Source: an uncultured Lachnospiraceae bacterium | GTDB taxonomy: Bacteria > Bacillota > Clostridia > Lachnospirales > Lachnospiraceae | NCBI GenBank assembly: GCA_946414885.1 | Contig: CAMKQH010000017.1 | Location: 22,773-86,772, forward strand | DNA length: 64,000 bases | Reading direction: 5' to 3' | Shown: piece after piece, positions 43,074 through 51,051 of the stretch | Layout of the letters: every line of letters starts with the position of its first letter | Numbering within the stretch: the stretch's first letter is position 1 | Position numbers and translations under genes: made by a program | Notes under the pieces: generated by a model | What the model saw: the letters and a program-made list of their open reading frames with translations, nothing else | What the model was told of the DNA's origin: nothing | Database searches by the model: none

Positions 43074-43778
43074 TCATTCTACACCGCGGACTTCCACTCT
43101 GGCAATGTACTTTCTTGCCTTCTCTGCCATGCATTCTAGATCACTTTTTTCGAAGGAACCCTCACAAAGCTTTGGTTCCAAGACGTTTCCGCTCTCCTGA
43201 TATCCTTGCAGATAAAGGGCCTTTGCCCCGGAAAGCCATTTCCCGATCTCTTCAAACTCATCCGTGTCATGAAGTCCCTTGACGACGGTCGTACGGAATT
43301 CATAGGGAATCTTATCCTGCGAGATCAAGAGGGCAACGCTTTGTTCCAGATTCGATACGTCCAGTCCCTGCAAACCCACGGTCCTGGCATACTTATCCTT
43401 CGAAGCCTTCACGTCCATGGCCACGTAATCCAACAGGCCTTCCTCCAAAAGGTTTCCAAGCACCTCCGGCCGGTACCCGTTCGTATCAAGCTTCACCAAA
43501 TACCCCAGTTCCTTAATTTTCCTGATAAATGCCGGAAGATCTGGCTGCAAGGTGGGCTCTCCTCCCGTGATGCAAACTCCCTCCAGGATCCCCTTCCGCT
43601 TTTTCAAAAAAGAAAAAACCTCTTCCTCCGTGACCGTCGCATAGGCCGCAGGATTTAATACCAATTCTCCGTTTTGGCAATAGGGACAGCGAAACTGACA
43701 TCCCCCCGTAAAGACCGTGCAGGCCACGTGCCCTGGAAAATCCAAAAGCGTCGTCTTTTGTAAACCGCAAAGTAACAT
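43074..43778 (-). CDS. Anaerobic ribonucleotide reductase activase-like radical SAM enzyme
   Basis: A 234-residue radical SAM protein of the NrdG-like class (LQKTTLLDFPGHVACTVF start). The 4Fe-4S cluster binds CxxxCxxC in GGCQFRCPYCQN at residues 25-36, and SAM is held by GVCITGGEPTLQPD. NrdG-type enzymes place a glycyl radical on class III ribonucleotide reductase; no nrdD is nearby. GAAGGA precedes the ATG. Confidence 0.88.
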   Translation of the reverse strand: MLLCGLQKTTLLDFPGHVACTVFTGGCQFRCPYCQNGELVLNPAAYATVTEEEVFSFLKKRKGILEGVCITGGEPTLQPDLPAFIRKIKELGYLVKLDTNGYRPEVLGNLLEEGLLDYVAMDVKASKDKYARTVGLQGLDVSNLEQSVALLISQDKIPYEFRTTVVKGLHDTDEFEEIGKWLSGAKALYLQGYQESGNVLEPKLCEGSFEKSDLECMAEKARKYIARVEVRGVE

Positions 43779-43868
43779 GTTCCATCCTTCTTTCCGTGCC
43801 GGTCCCCGCTATTGCACGATTGATTTTCCGCGCCGCAGACCGCTTCATTCCACCTAATAGAATACCAC

Positions 43869-43903
43869 AAAAAGAAACATCTTGCCAGTACGCAAGACGT
43901 TTC
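43869..43903 (-). terminator. Terminator after the 45-residue gene
   Basis: GAAACATCTTGC (43874-43885) and GCAAGACGTTTC (43892-43903) pair with one G-T step, followed on the minus strand by TTTTT. It isolates the 45-residue gene from the radical SAM gene. Bases 43779-43868 hold nothing else recognised. Confidence 0.85.
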
Positions 43904-43980
43904 CCGTGAAAATTCAAGAATTTTATGGCTTTTCCAGATTTTCTACTTGTGATAAGATAGTTGCAGATTCCAAAGTAGCG

Positions 43981-44118
43981 TTAGATACTTTTTTTCACTT
44001 CCGCCCATTTTCTCCGGAATCTTGAAAACACGGCGGAAATCCCCTCCACAAGCGAAATGACAATGAGCAGGACAAAGCCCAGAATCCTGATCAAGGTACG
44101 GTTTTTTCTTTTCTCCAT
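43981..44118 (-). CDS. 45-residue basic single-pass membrane peptide
   Basis: ATG 44118 follows AAAGGAGG with 8-base spacing, one of the best ribosome sites in the window. The product starts MEKRKNRTLIR, has a span ILGFVLLIVISLVEGISAVF (residues 12-31) and a basic end SRFRRKWAEVKKSI. It has its own terminator. Its start lies only 51 bases from tadA in the opposite direction. It is not recognised as a known family. Confidence 0.65.
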   Translation of the reverse strand: MEKRKNRTLIRILGFVLLIVISLVEGISAVFSRFRRKWAEVKKSI

Positions 44119-44169
44119 AAATCATGCCTCCTTTTCTCCTTCTCATTGTTGCCCCGAAAGGAGTTTTTT

Positions 44170-44682
44170 ATGACTGGCATTCCTTCCGTGCAGGAAAAAT
44201 ATATGAAAGAGGCCCTGAAACAGGCGAAAAAGGCTGCCGCCCTCGGGGAGGTTCCCATCGGTTGCGTCATCGTTTACGAGGGCAAGATCATCGGCCGCGG
44301 CTACAACCGCCGCAATACGGACAAAAACACCCTCTGCCACGCAGAGATCACGGCCATCCGCAAGGCCAGCAAGGTCATCGGCGACTGGCGTTTGGAGGAC
44401 TGCACGCTCTACGTGACGCTCGAGCCATGTCAGATGTGCGCCGGCGCCATCGTCCAGGCGCGGATCCCGGAGGTCGTCATGGGCTGCATGAACCCCAAAG
44501 CCGGCTGCGCCGGCTCCATCCTAAACCTTTTGGAGATGCCAGAATTCAACCACCAGTGCACCGTCTATCGCGGCGTCCTCGAGGAAGAATGCAGCCAAGT
44601 CCTCAAGGCCTTCTTCGTCGATCTCCGCAAGCGCAACAAAGCCGAAAAGCTGGGTCACGGGGACGTGTCTACTGACACGTAA
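44170..44682 (+). CDS. tadA: tRNA-specific adenosine deaminase
   Basis: A 170-residue zinc deaminase that turns A34 of tRNA-Arg(ACG) into inosine. The catalytic motifs are HAEITAI near residue 57 and LEPCQMCAGAIVQARIPEVV near residue 87, the latter supplying both zinc cysteines. GAAAGGAG precedes ATG 44170; the longer frame upstream lacks support. The SRP RNA gene follows after about 35 bases, a neighbourhood often seen in Firmicutes. Confidence 0.95.
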   Translation: MTGIPSVQEKYMKEALKQAKKAAALGEVPIGCVIVYEGKIIGRGYNRRNTDKNTLCHAEITAIRKASKVIGDWRLEDCTLYVTLEPCQMCAGAIVQARIPEVVMGCMNPKAGCAGSILNLLEMPEFNHQCTVYRGVLEEECSQVLKAFFVDLRKRNKAEKLGHGDVSTDT

Positions 44683-44685
44683 CTC

Positions 44686-44713
44686 TTGACAAATCCATAA
44701 AAAACAGATACAC
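44686..44713 (+). promoter_or_regulatory. Promoter of the SRP RNA
   Basis: TTGACA (44686-44691), 16-bp spacer, TACACT (44708-44713). Transcription would begin at about 44720, the first base of the RNA. Confidence 0.75.
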
Positions 44714-44719
44714 TAATAA

Positions 44720-44877
44720 AGCCGTGCATTGTCGGGTTAGCTGTAATGGTGAAATTCGGTCTTGCGCAATGGAAATCTGCGAACCGTGTCAGGTTGGGAA
44801 CAAAGCAGCACTAAGCGGAATTTTCCATGTGCCGTAAGGTCACCGGGTGGAGTTGCAGTGCGCCTGGCAGTGTGCGG
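44720..44877 (+). ncRNA. ffs: Signal recognition particle RNA
   Basis: About 158 nt. The conserved apical loop GTGTCAGGTTGGGAACAAAGCAGCACTAAG matches the Ffh-binding domain (GTCAGG, GGAA, AGCAG). The ends pair over 12 bp (CCGTGCATTGTC with GGCAGTGTGCGG, including G-T pairs), and GCGG is followed by TTTTT. It is shorter than the roughly 270-nt Bacillus form and longer than the roughly 110-nt enterobacterial 4.5S RNA; the 5' part (TCGGGTTAGCTG) may be a reduced Alu-like domain. The ends are estimates. Confidence 0.9.
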
Positions 44878-44892
44878 TTTTTCCAGCTTGGC

Positions 44893-44953
44893 CATAAACG
44901 CCATTGTGCACAAAAAGGCTGCTTGCAGACTTTTTTGTGCAATGACGTTTATG
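44893..44953. repeat. Long inverted repeat after the SRP RNA
   Basis: CATAAACGCCATTGTGCAC followed by AAAAAG pairs with CTTTTTTGTGC and AATGACGTTTATG, about 25 bp per arm with two mismatches around a 12-base loop. It may be a second SRP terminator, a processing site or a small RNA. It stands between ffs and the radical SAM gene. Confidence 0.65.
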
Positions 44954-45027
44954 AGCTGAGCGCCACTTCATGAGCAAAATCGCCGCATCGCGGCGGCTTC
45001 CGCGCAGTGGAAGACATTTTGCGAATG

Positions 45028-45096
45028 GCGCGGGCCAAGCGTGCATGGGCGCGGGCCAAGCGTGCATGGGCGCGGGCCAAGCGTGCATGGGCGCGC
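45028..45096. repeat. Three exact 21-bp tandem repeats
   Basis: GCGCGGGCCAAGCGTGCATGG occurs at 45028, 45049 and 45070 without a mismatch, then six bases of a fourth. The unit is GC-rich and contains GCATG and GGCC palindromes. It lies 29 bases before the ATG of the radical SAM gene. The unit is seven codons, so a frame runs through it, but it precedes the proper start. Confidence 0.9.
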
Positions 45097-45124
45097 AGTT
45101 TCCTTTCTACAACGAGGTACTCTC

Positions 45125-46048
45125 ATGAATGATCCTTTGAGCAAATCGCTCTCCTCCTGTAACCTATGTCCCCGTCACTGCTCCGCGGACCGCACGGCCG
45201 GCGGCGTGGGATACTGCGGCCAAACGGCAGAAATCTTTGCCGCGCGGGCTGCCCTGCACTTTTGGGAGGAGCCTTGCATCTCCGGCACGAACGGATCAGG
45301 TACCGTCTTCTTTTCCGGCTGTAACCTGCGCTGCATTTACTGCCAGAACCGGGAGATTGCCCTTGGGAATCAAGGCCAGGCCATCAGCGTGGAACGACTC
45401 TCCCAAATCTTTTTGGAGCTCCAGGAAAAGGGTGCCCACAATATCAATCTGGTGACGCCCACGCATTACGTGCCGCAGATCCGGATCGCGCTAATCGCAG
45501 CAAAAAAGCAGGGTCTCACCCTGCCCATTGTCTATAATACCGGCGGCTATGAGGAGGTCGAAACCCTCCGCACGTTGGAAGGCCTGATCGACGTCTATCT
45601 TCCTGACCTCAAATACCGCTCCAGCGCTCCTGCCGCCAGATTCTCCAACTGTCCTGACTATTTTGAGAAGGCATCCCTCGCGCTGAATGAAATGTACCGT
45701 CAGGTTGGGGATCCCATCTTTAATGATTCCACGGGCCTTATGGTGCGCGGCATGATCGTGCGCCACCTTCTCCTTCCCGGACAGGTCGGCGAATCCAAGC
45801 GCGTGCTTCGTTATCTTCATGACACGTTTGGCAGTCACGTACTGATCAGCATCATGAATCAGTACACTCCCATGCCCCAGATCAAGTCTGATCCTGCCTT
45901 TGAGGATATCAACCGCAAGGTCACGGACGAGGAATATGAGCGTCTCCTTACCTTTGCGGAAATGATCGGCATCGAACGAGGCTTCCTTCAGGAAGGCGAA
46001 ACCGCCAAGGAAAGCTTTATCCCGCCATTTACGGGCGAGGGACTGTGA
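45125..46048 (+). CDS. Radical SAM protein, PflA-like (COG1313 type)
   Basis: A 307-residue radical SAM enzyme. It has an N-terminal Cys motif (CNLCPRHCSADR, then GYCG) and the SAM-cluster CxxxCxxC in FSGCNLRCIYCQN near residues 66-76. LVTPTHYVPQI, YNTGGYEEVE and YLPDLKY are typical of the putative pyruvate formate-lyase activase group. The true substrate is unknown. ATG 45125 has GAGG with 7-base spacing; the frame upstream runs through the 21-bp repeats and is not used. It ends 50 bases from the convergent DUF6128 gene. Confidence 0.85.
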   Translation: MNDPLSKSLSSCNLCPRHCSADRTAGGVGYCGQTAEIFAARAALHFWEEPCISGTNGSGTVFFSGCNLRCIYCQNREIALGNQGQAISVERLSQIFLELQEKGAHNINLVTPTHYVPQIRIALIAAKKQGLTLPIVYNTGGYEEVETLRTLEGLIDVYLPDLKYRSSAPAARFSNCPDYFEKASLALNEMYRQVGDPIFNDSTGLMVRGMIVRHLLLPGQVGESKRVLRYLHDTFGSHVLISIMNQYTPMPQIKSDPAFEDINRKVTDEEYERLLTFAEMIGIERGFLQEGETAKESFIPPFTGEGL

Positions 46049-46097
46049 ACCCTTGTCAACGTCGAGGCGATGGTTGGGAATACGTCCACCAACCATT

Positions 46098-47192
46098 TCA
46101 CAGCTCCACCCGCATCATGTAATAACCGAAATCCCCTTCTTTTGCAGGCTCCTCTGCCCCTTCAAAGCTCTCAAATCCAAAGAGGATCGCCACCTCTTTC
46201 TCCCTGTCATAATATCTTCCCGGCACGCCAACGTAATATGCCATCTCGCCCCTGCGGTTTTGCCTGTGCAGGATCAGGTGACGATACGTAAAATAACCAT
46301 GCAGCAAAAAGCTATTGTTCACCATGCGGTAAGAACGGTCCTTTAGGATCACGAAATCTCCAGGACTGATCTGCAAATACCGCCTGGCATCGCCAAAGGG
46401 CGTGATCGGAGGATAGATGGCGAGAAGCTGCTCCCATTTCCCAGGCTTCAAATTCGCCTGCCGCGCAAACGAAATCTCCGGATCATTCACTTCATCCCGT
46501 TTGACAACCGTATCAGTGCCTTGTGCTTCCCGGATCATTGCCCCGCTGATCTCGGCCGGCGCCGTCTCCATGCCTTTTTCCGCTTGCGCCACGTCTTTCC
46601 CGTTTTTATTCCGTACTGCCTCTTCTCTAATTTCTGCCTGTACTGCCTCTTCTCTTATTTCCGCCTGTACTGCCTCTCCTCTTATTTCCGCCTGTAGTGC
46701 CTCTTCTCTTATTTCCGCCTGTGTTATCTCTTCCCTAACTTCCGCCTGCATCTTCCCGGCCTTGGCCGTGTCTCCAACCGCTTCCCGCGTTCTTTCCCAC
46801 GTACTTTCCTGCATGCTCTCTCTCGTGCCCTCCGGCACTTTCCTCTCACGCAAAATGCCTATCAGCTGCCTTGACTCTCCAAGCGGTATCCGGATTTCTT
46901 CAATCTCCGCGGCAGACATCCCTTGCGTAGCGCCCATGCTCTCGCAACTTAAATTCCGCAGTTCCAGCCGGCCTTTCCCGTTTTGCAAAAAAAGATCACC
47001 AAGATGCTCTTCCCGTCCCTCTCCCTGAAGATAGACTGGATAGCTTCCCTGGGCTTGTTCAAAAAGTCCCGACGCCTGCAGTACCAGATTGCAAGTCTTC
47101 CCCCAGCATTCGAGCCTTAGGAACCCGGCACCGCGCACCCGTGCTCCCCCCTCTAAATAATCCAAATACTTGATTTTCTGATCAAAATACAT
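46098..47192 (-). CDS. DUF6128-type protein with nonapeptide repeats
   Basis: A 364-residue protein. Residues 1-120 form a beta-rich N-terminal domain (LEGGARVRGAGFLRLECWG). Residues about 148-193 are five tandem nine-residue units of the form QAEIREEAV, highly charged and probably helical. The C-terminal 120 residues (YPPITPFGDARRYLQISPGDFVIL, then FLLHGYFTYRHLILHR and YYVGVPGRYYDREKEVAILFGFESFEG) fit the DUF6128 domain of Clostridia as I recall it. There is no signal peptide. GGGGGTG precedes the ATG. The function is unknown. Confidence 0.7.
   Translation of the reverse strand: MYFDQKIKYLDYLEGGARVRGAGFLRLECWGKTCNLVLQASGLFEQAQGSYPVYLQGEGREEHLGDLFLQNGKGRLELRNLSCESMGATQGMSAAEIEEIRIPLGESRQLIGILRERKVPEGTRESMQESTWERTREAVGDTAKAGKMQAEVREEITQAEIREEALQAEIRGEAVQAEIREEAVQAEIREEAVRNKNGKDVAQAEKGMETAPAEISGAMIREAQGTDTVVKRDEVNDPEISFARQANLKPGKWEQLLAIYPPITPFGDARRYLQISPGDFVILKDRSYRMVNNSFLLHGYFTYRHLILHRQNRRGEMAYYVGVPGRYYDREKEVAILFGFESFEGAEEPAKEGDFGYYMMRVEL
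46616..46750 (-). repeat. 27-bp in-frame tandem repeats in the DUF6128 gene
   Basis: Five units of 27 bp encode QAEVREEIT, QAEIREEAL, QAEIRGEAV and two QAEIREEAV. The later copies are nearly identical in DNA, so the number is likely to vary between strains by slippage without breaking the frame. Confidence 0.85.
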
Positions 47193-47245
47193 AAAAACAC
47201 CCCCAACATAATTCTATGCAGGGGATGTCCTAATTAGAACGGGCT

Positions 47246-48331
47246 TTATTCCACGCCGTCCAGATATTTCATGTAATTTGCCACCATCAACGCAATCTTA
47301 AATGTCAGCGCGTCATCAAAGGAACGGATATTGAGTCCCGTACTCTCCTGAATGCGCTCAATGCGGTACACCAAGGTATTGCGGTGTACGTAGAGCTGCC
47401 TTGCAGTCTCTGACACGTTCAGATTGTTCTCAAAGAATTTGTTCAAGGTGTTTAACGTTTCATCATCCAGTTCCGTCGGTACGTTGTCTCCGAAAATCTC
47501 CTCGATGAATATCTTGCAAAGATTCACGGGAAGCTGATAGATCAGGCGTCCGATGCCAAGGGAATGATATGCCGCCACGGATTTCTCCGCATAGAAAATC
47601 TTCCCCACGTCCATGGCCATCTTCGCTTCCTTGTAGGATTTCGAAAGATCCTTTAGCTCGTTCACAAGCGTTCCAAGGGAAACCCTAACGCTTATCATGA
47701 TTTCCGTGCTGACCATGTCGACGATCGTATCCGCGATTGCTTCCAGATCCTTTACGGAAGCCTCCGCGTCCACGCTCTTGATCAGGATCACGCTGTTCTC
47801 ATCCACGGCCGTCACGTAATCTCCCGTTTGGGAACTGAACATGCCCTTGAGAAGCTCCATCACCATGCCCGTCTTCTCACCGTTGGCTTCGACAAGATAA
47901 ACGACCCGCGGAACGCTTACTTCGATACGCAGCTTCTTAGCACGGTTGTAAACGTCCACCAACAGCATGTTGTCCATGATCAGGTTTTGGAAAAAACCGT
48001 TTCTGTCGATCTTTTCCTTGTATGCGATTACCAAATTCTGGATCTGGCTGACGGCAATCTTTCCCACCATGTAGACGTCATCCGAAAACCCTTTTGCCAC
48101 AAGAACAAACAGCAGATCGCCCTCATCATAGATCTTCAACAAATGGTGCGCGCCGATTACCTGGCTGTCCGCCGGTGACGCGGCGAAATCACGGATCAGG
48201 GCCGCATCTAACTCCATTTCCTCCACCGAACCCGCAACCCACGCTCCGCTTAGATCATACGTGCAAAGGTCTACCTTCGTAATGGCTTTCAATTCATCAA
48301 TGCTAGTCTGGATGATTTGATTTGAAATCAT
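47246..48331 (-). CDS. CdaR/PucR-type transcriptional regulator
   Basis: A 361-residue regulator. The N-terminal half (residues 1-130) is a sugar-diacid-recognition-like sensor, the middle is GGDEF-like and degenerate (residues 135-260), and the C-terminal PucR helix-turn-helix is NNLNVSETARQLYVHRNTLVYRIERIQESTGLNIRSFDDAL near residues 295-340. Such proteins activate uptake or catabolic genes. It follows the MsmX-type gene in the same direction, but two hairpins lie between. GAGGAAGGAAACC precedes ATG 48331. Confidence 0.88.
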   Translation of the reverse strand: MISNQIIQTSIDELKAITKVDLCTYDLSGAWVAGSVEEMELDAALIRDFAASPADSQVIGAHHLLKIYDEGDLLFVLVAKGFSDDVYMVGKIAVSQIQNLVIAYKEKIDRNGFFQNLIMDNMLLVDVYNRAKKLRIEVSVPRVVYLVEANGEKTGMVMELLKGMFSSQTGDYVTAVDENSVILIKSVDAEASVKDLEAIADTIVDMVSTEIMISVRVSLGTLVNELKDLSKSYKEAKMAMDVGKIFYAEKSVAAYHSLGIGRLIYQLPVNLCKIFIEEIFGDNVPTELDDETLNTLNKFFENNLNVSETARQLYVHRNTLVYRIERIQESTGLNIRSFDDALTFKIALMVANYMKYLDGVE

Positions 48332-48357
48332 ATGGTTTCCTTCCTCTTGACACTCGT

Positions 48358-48380
48358 AAAAACCTCCTGCTTCGCAGGAG
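48358..48380 (-). terminator. Terminator-like hairpin just upstream of the CdaR gene
   Basis: CTCCTGC and GCAGGAG around a 3-base loop, followed on the minus strand by GGTTTTTAC, ending 26 bases before the CdaR start. There is no room for a promoter after it, so CdaR mRNA must read through. It may be an attenuator or a tandem terminator of the MsmX transcript. Confidence 0.55.
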
Positions 48381-48471
48381 TCGCTGCTGCGCAGCTTCTG
48401 TTTTTATTTCGTTTACGCTCGGGTGAAACCAAATACCCTGCTCCGCAGGGTGCTTGGTTTCCTTCCTCGCT

Positions 48472-48504
48472 AAAAATGAAAGGGGTGCTGTTTCCAGCAC
48501 CCCT
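48472..48504 (-). terminator. Terminator of the MsmX-type gene
   Basis: AGGGGTGCTG (48481-48490) and CAGCACCCCT (48495-48504) form a 10-bp stem with a tetraloop, followed on the minus strand by TTCATTTTT. Confidence 0.8.
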
Positions 48505-48516
48505 AAAAGATTCTTA

Positions 48517-49629
48517 CTAGTTGGTAATAATCTTCTCAGTATCTCTGTCGAATACGTGAATCTTCTCAACGTCCAGAGCGAACTTAACGGAATCGCCAGG
48601 TCTGGAATTGGTACGAGAATCAACTCTTGCAGTCATAGGGAACTCATCCAGATCGAAGTACAGATATACTTCTGCACCAAGCAACTCGTATACCTTAATG
48701 GTAGACTCGAAGGTGCTGTGAGGAGAATTCTCAATGAACATCTCGGAATCATATACGTCCTCAGGACGGATACCGAAGATAACCTGCTTTCCGTCATAAC
48801 CGCCCTCGATCAGCTTCTTGGACTTAGCGGGAGGAAGAGGAATGCTCTTTCCAGCGATCTCAAGATTAGCGGTATCACCCTCTACTGCTACGGTAGCGGT
48901 AAGGAAGTTCATCTGAGGAGATCCCATGAATCCTGCTACGAACAGGTTCTGAGGCTTGTCGTACAGATTCTGAGGGGTATCAACCTGCTGGATAACGCCA
49001 TCCTTCATAACTACGATTCTGGTACCAAGGGTCATAGCCTCGGTCTGGTCATGGGTTACGTAGATGATGGTGGTGCCCAGTCTCTGATGCAGCTTAGCGA
49101 TCTCGATTCTCATCTGTACACGCAGCTTAGCATCCAAGTTGGACAGAGGCTCGTCCATAAGGAATACCTTAGGATTACGAACGATTGCACGACCCATTGC
49201 CACACGCTGTCTCTGACCACCGGACAAAGCCTTCGGCTTACGATCCAGAAGGGGAGTCAGGTCAAGGATCTTAGCAGCTTCCTTTACCATCTTATCGATC
49301 TGATCCTTGGGAACCTTTCTCAGTTTCAGACCAAATGCCATGTTGTCGTATACGGACATGTGAGGATACAGAGCGTAGTTCTGGAATACCATTGCGATAT
49401 CTCTGTCCTTAGGCTCTACGTCGTTAACGACTCTGTCGCCGATCTTCAGTTCACCAGAGGAAATATCCTCCAGACCTGCGATCATACGAAGGGTGGTGGA
49501 CTTACCGCATCCGGAAGGTCCTACGAAAATGATGAATTCCTGATCTGCGATCTCAAGGTTGAAGTTCTTAACAGCCTCAAATCCGTTGGGATATACTTTG
49601 CAGATGTTTTTCAGTGATAAACTTGCCAT
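48517..49629 (-). CDS. msmX: Carbohydrate ABC transporter ATPase, MsmX/UgpC type
   Basis: A 370-residue ATPase for CUT1-type sugar importers. Walker A GPSGCGKST is at residues 37-45, signature LSGGQRQ near 136, Walker B VFLMDEPLSNLDAK near 156, His switch THDQTEA, and a C-terminal OB regulatory domain (residues 240-370). No permease or binding protein is adjacent. Stand-alone ATPases like this often energise many different oligosaccharide importers in Firmicutes, and it could power uptake of arabino-oligosaccharides for the GH51 enzyme (inference). A cre-like site lies in its promoter region. Confidence 0.95.
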   Translation of the reverse strand: MASLSLKNICKVYPNGFEAVKNFNLEIADQEFIIFVGPSGCGKSTTLRMIAGLEDISSGELKIGDRVVNDVEPKDRDIAMVFQNYALYPHMSVYDNMAFGLKLRKVPKDQIDKMVKEAAKILDLTPLLDRKPKALSGGQRQRVAMGRAIVRNPKVFLMDEPLSNLDAKLRVQMRIEIAKLHQRLGTTIIYVTHDQTEAMTLGTRIVVMKDGVIQQVDTPQNLYDKPQNLFVAGFMGSPQMNFLTATVAVEGDTANLEIAGKSIPLPPAKSKKLIEGGYDGKQVIFGIRPEDVYDSEMFIENSPHSTFESTIKVYELLGAEVYLYFDLDEFPMTARVDSRTNSRPGDSVKFALDVEKIHVFDRDTEKIITN

Positions 49630-49699
49630 TGTGAATAACTCCTTTCATCTCGCCTTTGCCATATTGTAGTTTATTTACAGACCTAACAAGCTAATGATA

Positions 49700-49741
49700 A
49701 GTATAGCAGAAGGGGCTTAGCTTTGACCATAACCGATTTCA
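49700..49741 (-). promoter_or_regulatory. msmX promoter region with a cre-like site
   Basis: Minus strand TATACT (49700-49705) is a -10 candidate. TGAAATCGGTTATG (49728-49741, minus) fits 12 of 14 positions of the CcpA operator TGWAANCGNTNWCA and overlaps the expected -35 zone, a position for repression. No good -35 hexamer is seen. Confidence 0.45.
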
Positions 49742-49755
49742 CCAAACTTTTTCGC

Positions 49756-49817
49756 TTGAATTGTATGAATTGCTAAGCGGTCAGACTCAAATTGGCAAAT
49801 TGCATAATACAATTCAA
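49756..49817. repeat. Inverted repeat upstream of msmX
   Basis: TTGAATTGTAT (49756-49766) and ATACAATTCAA (49807-49817) are exact 11-bp complements 40 bp apart in an AT-rich spacer between DUF624 and msmX. It may be a regulator site pair or part of the DUF624 terminator. Confidence 0.5.
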
Positions 49818-49843
49818 ACGTTTTTGGTTATTCTTACTATTGT

Positions 49844-50569
49844 CTATTTCTTTTCTTCCTTTGCAGCATCCACGATTACTTCGTCGCTGAAGATATGCTC
49901 GTCCTCGCTTCCGGGATTCTCTGGCACATAGCCTGCGGCAATGGCTCTCTCCATCATCTGGTCTTCCATTCTCTTGAAGAATTTATTGTAGAGGAACGCG
50001 CAACCGCATGCGGGAAGTATCATTCCAAACAATACCACCAGCGGGAACAGCTGAATGACAAAGAGACCAAGCGCCAGAGGAGCCACCCAGAGGATTGCCA
50101 TGAGGATCAGCTTTGGCATCTGCATGACGGCCATGATCAGCGTGTTCTTAAAGGTTCTTGCGATGGTATTGTCAAACTTGGACAATACGGGATAGATAAA
50201 CAGGAACGTTGCACTCGCAAGCAAGACGCTGGCCAGAAATACGATCTGCATGATCAAGCTGGGATTCGAATCCGGGGACATGTAAACGATGTAGAAATCG
50301 GCGCCCAGGATTGCCATGACGACTATCTGGATCAGCCAGATGATCGTTGCCTGCCGGAAATTCTGCGTAAAGGACTTCCAAAAGCCCTTCCATACGTAAA
50401 TCTCCTCGCCGCGCACCACCTTCAAAGCCATGTAGTATAAGGCCGTAATGGATGCACCAACGGTGATGACCGGAATGCAGAAGATCAATGCAAGCATGTT
50501 CAAAAACATCAAGTCTGCAATTTTCCCCAATCCCTGCATTAAGGGACTGTCTGGATTTAAGAATTTCAT
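49844..50569 (-). CDS. DUF624 (YesL-like) membrane protein
   Basis: A 241-residue membrane protein with about five spans. The start MKFLNPDSPLMQGLGKIADLMFLNMLALIFCIPVITVG is the hallmark of DUF624/YesL, and ALYYMALKVVRGEEIYVWKGFWKSFTQNF follows. YesL proteins usually lie with CUT1 sugar importers and their ATPases. Its position next to msmX fits that link. The last 30 residues are acidic and cytosolic. It is upstream of msmX with a 214-base gap. Confidence 0.88.
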   Translation of the reverse strand: MKFLNPDSPLMQGLGKIADLMFLNMLALIFCIPVITVGASITALYYMALKVVRGEEIYVWKGFWKSFTQNFRQATIIWLIQIVVMAILGADFYIVYMSPDSNPSLIMQIVFLASVLLASATFLFIYPVLSKFDNTIARTFKNTLIMAVMQMPKLILMAILWVAPLALGLFVIQLFPLVVLFGMILPACGCAFLYNKFFKRMEDQMMERAIAAGYVPENPGSEDEHIFSDEVIVDAAKEEKK

Positions 50570-50586
50570 GATTCATTTCCTTTCCG

Positions 50587-51051
50587 TCAAAAAAATTTTT
50601 CCATAAAAACGACTGGGATCCCGGATGGATTCGCCTTTGGCTTAACCTGCGAAAATCCCAGCTTTTTATAAAATTCCACTGCATATGGCGAGGCCAAAAG
50701 AGAAAGGTACCGCTCTCCGACCTCATTTTTCAAATATTCGCAGAGGGCACCCATCATCGCCTTGCCAATGCCACGCTTATGGTGCGATTCCTCGACAAAG
50801 AGAAGCGACAGATGATTCACGTTTCGAAGGCTTGCCACGCCAACGATTGCCTCTCCCTCCAATGCGACGGCCATCTGATACCGTCCCTCCAAAAATGCCT
50901 GCTTCAATCGTTCGTCCGTAATAAAATTGTGAAAACTCTGCACTCCTTCCGGCGTGCAGTCCGGGGCGTCAAACCTCAGGAACGTCTTCCAGACGAGACT
51001 CATTGCGCCGTCCCATTCGTCCCTTCCAGCCCACCTGATAACGTAATCCAT
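50587..51051 (-). CDS. GNAT family N-acetyltransferase
   Basis: A 154-residue acetyl-CoA-dependent acyltransferase. Motif A is LLFVEESHHKRGIGKAMMGALCEYL near residue 83, with the pyrophosphate-binding RGIGKA, and YAVEFYKKLGFSQV near 122 is motif B. The acceptor is unknown. Its start lies inside the end of the upstream hydrolase gene (overlap of 52 bases), so the two are coupled. DUF624 follows 17 bases downstream. Confidence 0.88.
   Translation of the reverse strand: MDYVIRWAGRDEWDGAMSLVWKTFLRFDAPDCTPEGVQSFHNFITDERLKQAFLEGRYQMAVALEGEAIVGVASLRNVNHLSLLFVEESHHKRGIGKAMMGALCEYLKNEVGERYLSLLASPYAVEFYKKLGFSQVKPKANPSGIPVVFMEKFF

Noticed and set aside
43943..44146. 67-codon minus-strand frame beside tadA
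   Set aside because: It overlaps the better supported 45-residue gene in another frame, which alone has the AAAGGAGG site at proper spacing.
45041..45124. Upstream extension of the radical SAM protein through the 21-bp repeats
   Set aside because: The proper ATG at 45125 has GAGG at good spacing and matches the family start; the extension is low complexity.
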